Assembly: GCA_024741835.1 (NCBI GenBank)
Contig: JAENRP010000174.1
Coordinates: forward strand, 1 to 64,000
From: Diplocarpon mali
Lineage: Eukaryota; Ascomycota; Leotiomycetes; Helotiales; Drepanopezizaceae
Direction: 5' to 3'
DNA length: 64,000 bases
Under the pieces are notes generated by a model, which worked only from the letters and a program-made list of their open reading frames with translations, was not told the origin of the DNA and made no database searches. Made by a program: the position numbers and the translations under genes. Below are positions 44,683-55,500 of the stretch, piece after piece. Position 1 is the stretch's first letter, and every line of letters starts with the position of its first letter.

Positions 44683-47600
44683 TTCCCTATTGATCTTTAC
44701 TCCTGCGTACTCGGCCTCGATACTCTTAAAGATCTCCCTTCTAGTATCGATAGAGATAGTGGTATGAGGGGCGCAAGTGGAGAAAGCTCATAATATACAC
44801 GTGCCACCTAGAGCACCGAAACTTTAGATTAAGCTCCGCAGGATTCCGCCGCTGCTTTGGGTGCGTTGGGTATCCCGGTTACTAGTCTAGCTGTGACCTT
44901 TGTTTGTACGAAAGTCAAACCCTGGCCCGAACGATCCATGTCCGAGAGTACCCAAGCAGTGGACCGAAGGCCTCACATCCGAGTCACCAAGAGTACCGTA
45001 TCAGTAGCGTGAGCTATACGTGCAGTCAACTTGCATAAACCCGCAGCGAGCAATACTACCTACCTCCTTGTACTTGGTACATGCCCGAAATAATGTACAA
45101 GTGCTGTCTGTGCGTAATTCTACCGGTTTCCATTAACAGGGCTTATATACAGGGGGTATAGCCAATGATTTATCTATAACGATTCGCCGCTTTTTGCATT
45201 GAAAATCAATGCTTTCAATATGGATTCTTCATTCAGTATACCGACTCCAAAGACACCTACAAAACAGACCTCTCGTGACGAACGAGTACGCTATCAGACT
45301 CTTTATTTTGATGCCGGTTGGACTCAAGATCAGATCGCCCTTTAATTGAACCTTACTCGATGTCCAGTGTGATACGCTTTAATTAGGGTAATGCTAGAGA
45401 GATGTAAAGCTGTGATCGCAGCAGGAGGAGGCCATACAAAATATTAAGGAAATTGTAAAAGCAGCATTGCCAAGTATCTAGTGTGCACGGCCTAGAATTG
45501 TACATTATTTACCCATAGTACGAAGTACACAGTACAAAACTAGCCTCCATGCTTTAGCGGTCGCTACAAGCCTGTTCCACAATGCCGATAACTCTCATAA
45601 GACTTTCCAAAACCAACATCACCTAACCCGCTTTGGACGTACCACAGTAAAGCACTTAACTATTTCCGGCACGCCGATCACTTCCATCTTGCCACGGAGC
45701 TAGTAGCAGCTCTCAGAACAAATATTGAGTTTATTAGGAATAGTGACAGTAAGCAGACCAGCGACGACAGTCTTTTCCAAACCCATTCTGAGAATAGTTG
45801 CTACGCAACCCACCATTGCAAAGCTTCACGAAAACTGGCTTGGGTGGATCTTTGGTCTTCAGATACAATAACGTGGAAGCGGTTTGATACCGCGTCACTC
45901 GCGTGGAAGGAAGCCCGATATCTGGTTGATAAAGCAGTCCAAGGCATGAAAATACACCTTACCTAGAATATCTCGTTGGCCACTGCAGAGGATTATCTTA
46001 TACTGCAGTAAAGCCGGGCTTTGGGTGCCTTGTAGAGAACCAAGGGATAAGTAAGGTTTAGAGCCAGTGATAAATTTCTTCACATAGTACAACACGTATG
46101 GGGTAGCTTCGCTTTTATATTGAAAATCGTATTACAAAATAAATACAGAAGCGTTGCGATGCTTACCATAAACAAAAGATCTATTAAATATAATAGAATC
46201 GGTCCAAGGTCATAAATACTACACAATACAATTCTAAATTCTCATAAAGACAAATTATGACTATTGCTCCATATACTTTTCAACACAAAGGCAAACCGCG
46301 AGGAGAGAGCCAGCATTGAGAGTTTAACCACCTTCTATTTCGCCTAAAACCACTGAAATAAATCGGGGAGACAACGAGTCAACACCCGTACGCGGTGTCT
46401 CCTGCGAACCTCTAGCTCTTCTAAGAGTCTGCAGAGCTTGGAAGTAGATACAAGCAATCTCGATTGCGCAATGAAGATTTTTCTTCACCCTCTCACAAAA
46501 ACCCTCTACTTTCGATCTCTACCTGCGTATTCTAGGGTCGCTTCGAATATGTACCCATGACTAAAGGAATAGATCGACGATGGTTAGACGGAGGAATATG
46601 GCAGGTTAGAGTGTGGGAAGAAAGAGTAAAGGAAAAGGGTTCATTGCAAGCTAGTACGAGTTGATAAGAAGGATTAGAGTTAAATAGCCGCTAAATATTA
46701 GTAATATGCCTAATAAGCAATCAAATATACAGTCGCGATCGCATAAAGAGGCGTTCGCAGCCTAGGATAAAAGAGTCAAATTAGACCTAAGGCGATTCCT
46801 CAACTCTACTATCTAATATACTTCCTTAAGACCAGGTTTAAGCTCGAGACCTCGAGAGCCTTGTTTTCGACTAAGGTACGGAAGGAGACTCTTATCTAAG
46901 GAACCAGACAGGACCAAGGACTGAACAGTGAATCGCAAGGCGTCTTCAGGCTATTTTTCTCTTTGTGTAGGTTCTGTACCGGTATCGATATTCACGTGAA
47001 TGATATCGAGTACTTGAATCAAAAAATGTATCTATTGTAATGTCTGTCTTCTCTATATATGACCGAGATAGTACCTTTATACCTCTGAATCCCCTCCTTC
47101 CTATAGTCACTCCTAGCCGTTTACGGACATCCTTTCGAAGTCCTCCGACTGTATAGCCGTCCGAAATAAATATCAAACCCTTCCGATCGCCAATGGTACT
47201 CTTTTATAGGATAACCCTAGGAACGAGGGTAACTTGCCTCCTGTACAGGAATCTGCGTACCAACACTTTGTATAGGAAAATACGACTAGAGCGTTTCCTG
47301 CTTATGCTATATAGTTTAGAGCTAACATTGCATATTAAAATGGGGAGTGGAAAAATGAAATCAAAGGGTAAATAAATATACCCGCTGCTAATGGAAACTT
47401 GTCATTACTGCATCACTCTTCAACACTATGCAAGCGACTCCGTAAACCCTCTTATTAGCTCCGTGGACCAACCCCTAACTCGATCTTCCTGAAGTCATTT
47501 CCGACTTCCCCGGTCTACCGGTATATAGATTGATAAAGAGAAGGTATGTTAAGCTTCGCTTCTCTAATGAAACCACATATTTTCAATAAAAGTATAGCCG

Positions 47601-48439
47601 TCGCAGCCAACACTCCGCGCTCATGCTGCATTCTCGCCTCTCATACAAGTTCGAAAACACGGAGCTAGGCATCACCATCCTAGAACTAGCATTTAAAAAT
47701 ATGACTACCGTTGTATAGCGTATGGTATAGGCTACAGAGAGAGCTTGCTACCATGGAGAAGGTCGCCGTCAATCTCCAGAAACTGCTGCAAGTCACGCTA
47801 GCTGAGTCACAGCCGGGAACTCCCCACGCAGGATCTTGAGAATAGATTCAGTTAACCAGCGATGCGGTCGTTGGGACTCTGGGTAGTCAGGAAGTCGGAT
47901 TTCAGCCACAGAATTATCAGGTAGCTAGCACATCTGCCCCAGTTTGACTGAATGCGCTTCATCATTTATAGTAGTATCAAACACAACTTGAGAGTCGCTC
48001 CAGGTGCGCCGCGATTACAAGTTCCATCTATTGAAAGTGGTGCTTCGGAACAGCGAGGAAATAAAGTGCGCTTGGTAGGTGCTTCGCTTTCAGAGATTGG
48101 CGTTGGAAGACGAGCTGGGTCATGTACATGAAATAATAGCCCACTGCTTTCCATACAAAGTCAAACAAACGACAACGATCTCGTGATTAATTTTCAGATC
48201 ATGTTCAAAGCAAAAGCTAAGATAAGTTCGATTTGGCAGAACATCTTTTCCCAACTTTCCCGAGAGTAGGCTCCTGGTACCGGTCCAGAAGATAGACTAG
48301 GCTTCTTGGTCTGTATCTCTTGTCATCCGAGGGCAGTGAATCAAAGCGAAATCAACCTTCAATCATGATTTAAGATTGAGGAAAAGCTTAATAGCCCATC
48401 ACCTCCCCCCTGTCATTCAGCCTCGGTTCACTCGGGCGA
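44683..48439. other. AT-rich decayed block
   Basis: Apart from the transposase relic at 45220, no gene is visible. Frames are broken and codon use is poor. The tract contains a 44-bp fragment similar to 33027-33070 at 47284-47327. Confidence 0.55.
45220..45405 (+). mobile_element. Tc1/mariner-type transposase relic, N-terminal part
   Basis: Starting at ATG 45220 the frame reads MDSSFSIPTPKTPTKQ, then RDERVRYQTLYFDAGWTQDQ, the helix-turn-helix start typical of fungal Tc1/mariner transposases, followed by IAL, a TAA stop, LNLTR and a further TGA. The stops fit CAA-to-TAA and similar changes from RIP. The catalytic domain is not recognisable downstream and I could not define terminal repeats, so only the relic is called. 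Confidence 0.7.
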
Positions 48440-49333
48440 CTACCAGTCGCAAGCCTCCGCCAACAGCTTCGCCAATTTTTCCAGCCACAACTTGTCAACT
48501 TCATCAAAGCCACTCTCCACGGCACAGTCGATATCGATAATCGCCACCAATTTGCCGCTACTCACGATCGGTACTACGATCTCGCTCTTAGAGGCACCGT
48601 CGCATGCAATGTCTGCGGTCAAGTATCAGCCCCTGCCAAGACGCACTGTGGCCGTACGCTTGAAGCAAAGCTCTCAAGATTGTATGAAAACCTACTGTTG
48701 AAAAAAAAAAAACGCAAGGGACAAAAATACTTACGACCAGGAAACTTCTCGACATCATCCACCAGTTGCGTCTCCCTTGTACTTGCAGCCGCGCCGCATA
48801 CTCCCCGTCCGAAGGGGATCGTCTGACACGCCACCTTGCCATTGAACGGCCCAAGAATAAGCTGCGGTCTTGCAGGCGGCGACTGAGGATCTTCTACGTA
48901 GAAACCTAGCTCGTGTCAGATTCCAGCTCTTTTACACGTCAGGCTAGTGAGGGAGTGGCAGAGGAGTCTCACCAGCCCAATTCACTTCCGACGAAGGAAA
49001 AGGCAACGATTTAAAGGCGTGCCATAACAAAGATGCTATGTTGGCAAGGTTGCTGTACTCATGATCTCAGCAAGTCTCAAGGAACCCCGACCTAAGACTG
49101 CCCACCAGACCTGAGACTTATTAGTGGGTTTCTTGATGTGAGAGGGGGGCATAAGGAGAGAATACCCAATTTCTCTGCCCTTCGAGCAGCGCCTCGGATT
49201 GCTCCAAGATTTGCGAGTATGCTGCTTCCTTCGTCCCTCCCGCAGCGAACGTCGAAGCATCGGCGTGGACCTGACAGAAGCATTAGTCTTAACATCTTCC
49301 AAGGATGCGCAGAAGTGGGTGGTCGAATACCAT
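48440..49333 (-). CDS. Free methionine-(R)-sulfoxide reductase (GAF-domain fRMsr)
   Basis: Reduces free Met-R-sulfoxide with thioredoxin; a cytosolic antioxidant enzyme. Five exons: 49333-49331, 49270-49166, 49057-48973, 48905-48735 and 48612-48440, giving 178 aa (yeast YKL069W is about 180). The reading begins MVHADASTFAAGGTKEAAYS and continues LLEGQRNWYSNLANIASLLW, NWAGFYVEDP, FNGKVACQTIPFGRGVCGAA and HIACDGASKSEIVVPIVSSG. All three catalytic/resolving cysteines are present: two separated by nine residues (ACQ...GVCG) and one in HIACDG. The model places an intron directly after the ATG. The second acceptor was set at 49058 because it restores the NLAN frame. High confidence in identity; the first exon is an inference. 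Confidence 0.92.
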
Positions 49334-49835
49334 TTTGGCACCTTAGGATGACTTTGTAACGCCTATCTCTTTCTGAGTACCGTGAAGCCGGCAATTTGAA
49401 GTCAAATCTTTTCGTAATCTTGCTCGATTCGTCGAGGAGCTTTCTGATCCATGGAACAGAGACGAGAGCGATTGTCATAATCTTCGGCTATTTTCTGATA
49501 TTACACGTGACACGAGCTCACCTAAATATCTCACACACAGTTGGACCGGCTCACACGGGGGGGTGCTTCGGTGATCCGTGTTGCGTTCTCTTCTTGAGAT
49601 CTTCAGAGACCAAAGCTTGATGATGATTAACCATTGAGGTTAGAAATTTCCCAAACAAAGGGTCCAGGGAGCAATAGCCCAGGAGCGGATTTATTAGCAA
49701 CATTGAGATGAAGAGCCAGGTTCACAATCCAGTCGAGCAATGCTCGTACAAGGCTTAGCATCGCGCTTATTTCAATCCATCTAGGGTAACCCCTGAGCGC
49801 CAAAACGATACTCGTTACTCTAAAGACCAGACAAA
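49334..49835. other. Short intergenic region
   Basis: Between two minus-strand genes: promoter of the sulfoxide reductase and 3' end of RPA43. No gene seen. Confidence 0.6.
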
Positions 49836-50801
49836 TCAATATCTTGTTATACTCTGTATCTCTGCAACCTCCGTACCATCTGGCCCGATAGGCACACCCA
49901 GACTCGTCGCTCCTAGCGCCCGTGAGCCACCCAGCCTTCTCCCAGCCGTATTCCTCGAAATCTCCATGCCGTCCTTCTCAAGAACTGTAAGCCTGCACTC
50001 AGCATTCTCACTCAAAAGCGTCCCCTCGATACTCAAAAACCCCCTCTCCCGATCGTGACTCGACTCAATCTCCCGAACTTTGAACTTAATCAATCCCTCG
50101 ACTTTGTTACCTTCTCCATCCACATAATGACCCGCTCCCTCCTCGGCGTACGTCTGCCCGTCTCCCTCATTCCCTTCCCTCGCATCACTAACATCTCTCC
50201 ATTCCCAATCACTCGGCAGACGTTTGCGCTCAATACTCGCATTGAACAGATTCCAACACACCAGTCCCAGGTGTCCTTCATTCTGAAGATTGACGAACCC
50301 TTCCAGCCAAGCTCCCTTCTCTGGCTTGAACAGCAAAAACTCTGCAGTAAGCCATGTCCAGCTCACAGCATACTCGTCGAGATTCTGCAGCAGTACTTCG
50401 GTCCCATCATTCCCGAAAGCCTTCTCAGATAATCTCGGATTGCTATACGAGAGTAGAACACCTTTAAATGGCGGGTAGTATGTAAGGAGGAGAGGAGAAA
50501 GATGCTCAGCGCAAATGCCCTCGAGAGGGAACTTCTGCGACACAGGCGCTAATGGCAGATATAACGACGATGTCTGCAAGTGGAATGGCGAGATCGTAGA
50601 CGGCGCCTCGAGTATTTCGGTTTCCGCAGCTCTTTTGTTGGATTTGTGTTTTTTGGATTTTGACTTTGGTTCCTCCTCTCCATGGTCTCTTTTCCGCTTT
50701 TTCTCGCGATGAGAAGATCTTGATTTTTTGTCGCCTTTCGACCTGGATTTTTCGGAACCCATTCCAACTACTTTCGACGCAGTCGTCTTCTCAATTGACA
50801 T
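49836..50801 (-). CDS. rpa43: RNA polymerase I subunit RPA43
   Basis: Stalk subunit (with RPA14 or its counterpart) of RNA polymerase I, contacting Rrn3. 321 aa from the chosen start MSIEKTTASKVVG. The same frame is open upstream to 50966, but that extension lacks family similarity and I prefer the internal ATG. After a basic Lys/Arg/Ser-rich N-terminus (KRKRDHGEEEPKSKSKKHKS) comes the tip domain: SLYLPLAPVSQKFPLEGICA, LLLTYYPPFKGVLLSYSNPR. The OB-fold follows: AEFLLFKPEKGAWLEGFVNL, then NEGHLGLVCWNLFNASIERK, a strong RPA43 signature. The C-terminal part after a Glu/Gly-rich loop is diverged. The gene is single-exon and divergent from the J-protein gene. Confidence 0.92.
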   Translation of the reverse strand: MSIEKTTASKVVGMGSEKSRSKGDKKSRSSHREKKRKRDHGEEEPKSKSKKHKSNKRAAETEILEAPSTISPFHLQTSSLYLPLAPVSQKFPLEGICAEHLSPLLLTYYPPFKGVLLSYSNPRLSEKAFGNDGTEVLLQNLDEYAVSWTWLTAEFLLFKPEKGAWLEGFVNLQNEGHLGLVCWNLFNASIERKRLPSDWEWRDVSDAREGNEGDGQTYAEEGAGHYVDGEGNKVEGLIKFKVREIESSHDRERGFLSIEGTLLSENAECRLTVLEKDGMEISRNTAGRRLGGSRALGATSLGVPIGPDGTEVAEIQSITRY

Positions 50802-51057
50802 ACTGGAGGGTTTCGAGGAGGTGTTCGTTCGCTGGATTAAGCTCGAACTTTTTTTGCGCCTCAAAAAGGCTGATACTTGGAGGCGGCCGCTAGCCTGCAT
50901 TCCTAGCGCAATCTTTACCTCGGGACCTGAGCGATGTGGACAGTTGGAGCCTCGCGATCGAAGCAACTCCTTGTTGCCCTAAGTGCTTTCTCTCCCTGAT
51001 ATAACATCAAAACCTCTCCATGATACAACCCAAATCTTTGAACTAAAGACTGGCATC
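50802..51057. promoter_or_regulatory. Divergent promoter, RPA43 / J-protein
   Basis: A 256-bp gap between opposing starts (about 90 bp if the longer RPA43 frame were used). No clear TATA box. Confidence 0.45.
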
Positions 51058-52195
51058 ATGTCTACCGGAAACCTGCTATCTCTTGCAGGCTGGACATTTC
51101 TTCCAAATGTAAGGGCTGAGTTCACCAAGACAGATTTCTTGAGTCGCATACTGACAACAAGGCCAGTTCGTCACGGGATGGGTTCAAACGATATATTACG
51201 GAATTGTGATTCGCGCCGGTGACCCTAAACCACATCCAGGCTCACCGCGTTGGGACACTCATCGGAGGCGCATACACATAATTGTAGTCTCTGCATATCT
51301 CCTCTACACAATATACGAAGCAGACTGGGAGATACGGCGAGCAGGCGACTTTTATCATGATTTAGGGGTTCCGTATACTGCTACAGAGAGGGAGATCAAG
51401 TCCAGATTTCGACGACTGGCAGCAATCCACCATCCAGACAAAGTCTCTTCCACATCCAGCACTTCAGAAGGATACTTCTTGCACCTCAAACTGGCCCAGG
51501 ACACGCTTCTGGACCCCGCGAAAAGATTCGCATACGAGAGATTCGGGCCCGAAATCACAGAGTGGCAACGCTGTTCCGGAATTCGCGACTTTGTACTCCA
51601 CGGCTTGCAGTCTATCCTCCCATATTACGGTGCAGCTGCGATATTCATGTACATACTAGGAATGCTGGGCTATTTAGAATGGGGGAAATACTGGCGATGG
51701 CTGACGCTTGTCGGATTGTGCGTTTTCGAATTACACACAATCTCGCGCCCACACTTCCCCTCTTTTGCGACTAATATTCTCAACCCGCTCCTCACAAGCC
51801 TCACCGCGCACCCACCATACCTTCCCTTCCAGCTCATACAACTTGGGCGCAAAATGAGCGTCACCCTCTTCATCGCATTCTCTCAAATAGGACCGCACCT
51901 ACAGCCGCCCTCCCAAGTCTCTGAAAATGCGACGCCAGAGGTGCAGTTGAAGCAGCAGTTGGACAGACTGGAGGCCTCGGCAAAAATCGTAGACGTGGAG
52001 GCTACAAGGGCTGTGCAGTTAGAACTAAGCCCGTTTTCGGGCGACGAGGAAGCTATTGGCGCCGTCCGAGGCAAGATGAAGAAGTGGCTAGTGCAGAATA
52101 CTATCCAAAATGATCCGGAAGTTCGAGATGCCATCGGAACGCTGCTAAAACGCAGACGGACAGATGCACCGGCTGGAGCGAGAGGGAATAGATAG
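51058..52195 (+). CDS. Membrane-anchored J-domain (DnaJ/HSP40) protein
   Basis: Hsp70 co-chaperone, probably ER or other endomembrane. 359 aa from exons 51058-51108 and 51167-52195 (58-nt intron; the acceptor choice gives FVTGWVQTIYYGIVIRAGDP). The N-terminus enters a helix at about 53-69 (HIIVVSAYLLYTIYEAD). The J domain follows (DFYHDLGVPYTATEREIKSR) with the HPD motif intact in AIHHPDKV, then further helices near SILPYYGAAAIFMYILGMLG and RWLTLVGLCVFELHTI. The tail is helical and charged. An upstream in-frame start exists (50983) but adds a non-conserved leader. A copia retrotransposon begins nine bases after the stop codon, so the native 3' UTR and terminator are displaced. Confidence 0.85.
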
Positions 52196-52204
52196 CTGTC
52201 GTGC

Positions 52205-52398
52205 AGAATGGGCGGAGTCTCCACTTATTCTGGAGACCCTCTATGTGACTCCTGCTGAGTCATAGACTCTCCCTTTTCTTTCCGAAGTCTCCTTACTAGA
52301 TATATACTAGATAATAATATAATTAATTATCTTTATCTATATTAGTGAGCCTTTTAAGCGACTTAATGAAGGCCCTCTAGCCGACTGCACTATAGTTA
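52205..52398 (+). repeat. 5' LTR of the copia element
   Basis: Starts AGAATGGGCGGAGTCTCC and matches the 3' LTR over about 190 bp. It shows T where the 3' LTR keeps C at many sites (for example AATTAATTATC versus AATCAATCATC), so it is the more mutated copy. The last ten bases are uncertain. Confidence 0.9.
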
Positions 52399-52599
52399 TA
52401 AGCCCTGTAAGCACTTTAATATGCTTTCTCTTCGTATGCAATTAGCTAGAGGGCCCTTTAAGCTCTTGACCGACTTTTCGAGTACTTATAACGACTCGAA
52501 GGACTTTTATTTTCAATTAACAAATCTCCATTTTCCGATCGAACCTTATTTGCAAACCTTATTTATATACTTAACCTTTTTTACTAGACTCTATTTAAA

Positions 52600-55500
52600 A
52601 TGTCTGACTCTTTAAGCATCTTTGAGCCTCGCTTTAATACCTTTGCCTTTTAGGTAAAGTGGTTTAGTAAATATATGTTTTTTACTAAGCTTTATAATAT
52701 TACCATTTTTACCGATCTGAGACTTCTATTTAAGTCAATTATAGAGACTGAGCCTTAAGCTCCCTTTATATAGGAGCTTAAGGAACTGGAAACGGCTAAC
52801 CTTTGCGTAGTATACGCGAGGTTATATAAAGAGTATGCAGCGACTCTATCCGAATAGATTTATGCCCGCTTTCCCTTAGGAGATCTGTTAAAGGCTCCTC
52901 CTCTATAGGCTTCTTATAAGGATATTAAGGATGAATATAAAATCCTAATAAAGGAGTACTACCTGCGTAAGGAAACTTAGAAGACTTAATGCAAATACTA
53001 TAAGCTACTCTTAGAATAGGTCTCTAAGACTGTCGATAGAACGCTCTTAGCTTCTACAATGGCTTAAGTATAAATCCAAGCTAAGAAGCTCTCCTCTTTA
53101 ATACCTGATAGAGATACTCTTATAAGTGGAACTATTGCTAATAACCTATATACTAATTTGGTTAACTAGCAACTCTTACTCTAAGGCCTAGTATCTATCT
53201 TAAAGTGTGATATTGCGCCTTTTGATAAGGCTATTCAGTCTTAGATAAGGCTTTAATACTGCAATATACTACGCTAAGGTAAAACTAAGAGAACTAATAC
53301 TTAGTAGTAGATCTGGGAGTAGCAGGAGGCGTACCGCTTAGTAGAGTAATATAGTCTTCCTAAGATTAAAGGGAGACTAGGAGTTACTGACTTTTTAGAC
53401 TTAATTATAGTAAAGATTAATCTAAGTTAGGCGACTCGCTTAAAGGAGGAAATTATTACTAATAAGCAGATGGGAACCTTATATAAGTACGACTTAATGC
53501 AGCTGAGCCGCGCCCTGGTGGGTATTGAATCTAATAGAGCGATCGATAATAAAGGGCTAGCAGTTTTTACTACTTAAGAGTCTCTCTTAGATGCTAAAAC
53601 CCCTTCGTAGGCTCTAGCGAGCAGCTCCCAAAATCGCTCTATAAGCTCTAGAAGGGAGATTAGGCCTAAGTGCCCTTGTGGAGGCTTTAAAAATCACTAT
53701 TAGAAGCCCTAGGACTGTCGGAAACTATTGTATACTATAGATAGGCGTAAGGAAAATATGAAGGTTCTCCCCTTGCGAGAGGAGGTCCTATAAATATAAA
53801 AGGCTTTAAATATAGGAGACTAGTTCAAGGGTCTCTGAGCATAGCTTAAGGAGAATGATATTGCGGTAATAGCGATTGACAAATTCAAAGGAAAGGCTTT
53901 AGCCTTTAAGGAGGACGGTTTAAGCAATAAAAGGGAGAACTCACCAGTCTTTATAATAATGGATCCCTTTGCCTTCGACGCTTTTAAAGAATCGTTTAAT
54001 ATCTACTACCTCTTTAAGCTAGAACGCCACCCGCTCTCTTTAAGTACGCTCTTTAATAATTGCGCAGCTACTTATATCGTTAATTTAAAGGATTTACTTG
54101 TTATAGGCACCTTTAAGCCTTTTGGCGACTTGCAGCAATATATTGAAGTAGGTACCTTGAGACTTCCAATTATTAGAAGAGGTAATAGATATATAGCGGA
54201 CTCTCTTCTATAGCATAATAGCTCTCTTATAAGGATAACGCTGCGCAACATTGCTATTATAAAGGAGTTTACTACTAATATTATCTTAAAGAGGCTCCTT
54301 GCGGATAAGGGTTTTTAGTACTCTAAAGTAGACCTTACTTTACGCTCTAGGAGCATTGGAGATTCTGTAAAGCGAGCTTAATTAAAGCGTTACTATAATC
54401 TCGTTTTCTTTAAATATAAGTTTATTAACTATTTAGATCTTTTAAATATGCTTTAATATGACTTCTCTACCTTAATAGCGTTTCCTATAGCTAAGACGAC
54501 GCTTTATAATAGGTTCTAGTCTAACTATATACCTACTAGGGTATAAGACGATAATGCGTATACTTGGTACCTTTGCGCTAGCCACTTAGGCGCGGAGGCT
54601 CTTTAAGCGCTAGTTAAGTGCGCTAGGGGAGTGAAGATCAGGGGAATATAAAGGCTGGAGTGCTTTATATACGTAGTAGCGTCTGCTAGGTAAGTTATTT
54701 CTCGCGCTACCTTTGAGAACCGATCTTTAAGGCCCTTCTTTAGGATCTCTTAGGATCTCTTTAACTTTTTAGACAACTTATATAACAGTTGCTTATAGGT
54801 TCTTTTAATTAAGGACGAGTATAGCAGTATGCTTTAGACGTTCCTATTAAGATCGAAGGGCAGAGATGTAGTTATAAAGGTCCTTTAGGCCTTTGAAGCA
54901 TAGGTGAAACGCTAATATAGGCTTTCTATTTGCAAAATTAGGCAAAATAATAATACTTTAGTGATCTCCTTAAGGGAAGACTCTCTTATAAAGTACTAAA
55001 GATGGGTAAAAGAGGAGGGAATCGATTTAGAGCTTACTCCTGCCTATATATACTAACCAAATGGAGGTATAGAGCAAGTAAGAAGGGAGTTGATTAAACG
55101 CTTTATTAAAATAAGAATTTACGCTAGGCTTTTAGCAAGCCTTTGGCCAAAGGTTGTAGAGGCTGCTATATACCTTTATAATATCTCCTTACTCGCTAGG
55201 AAGAAGATGATCTTATTAAGCGAGGCTCTCTATAGTTGGTTTAAGTAGTATTTTCGATTTTATAAGCTGCTGCTTATTAAGCAGATGATAGTAAGCTTAA
55301 AGCCTGACTAAAGTTGCGTTTATATATATAACGCTTGCGTATACCCTTTAATTAAAGAGAGGGAGGCAGGGAGGGACCGCTAAACCTTTAAAATTAAATT
55401 ATAAGGGCACTTAAGTTACTTAATTGGATATATTACCTTTAATATTTATAAAATCTAGGTTCCTATGCTCTAGTGAGTAATAACGACTTATAATGTCGAA

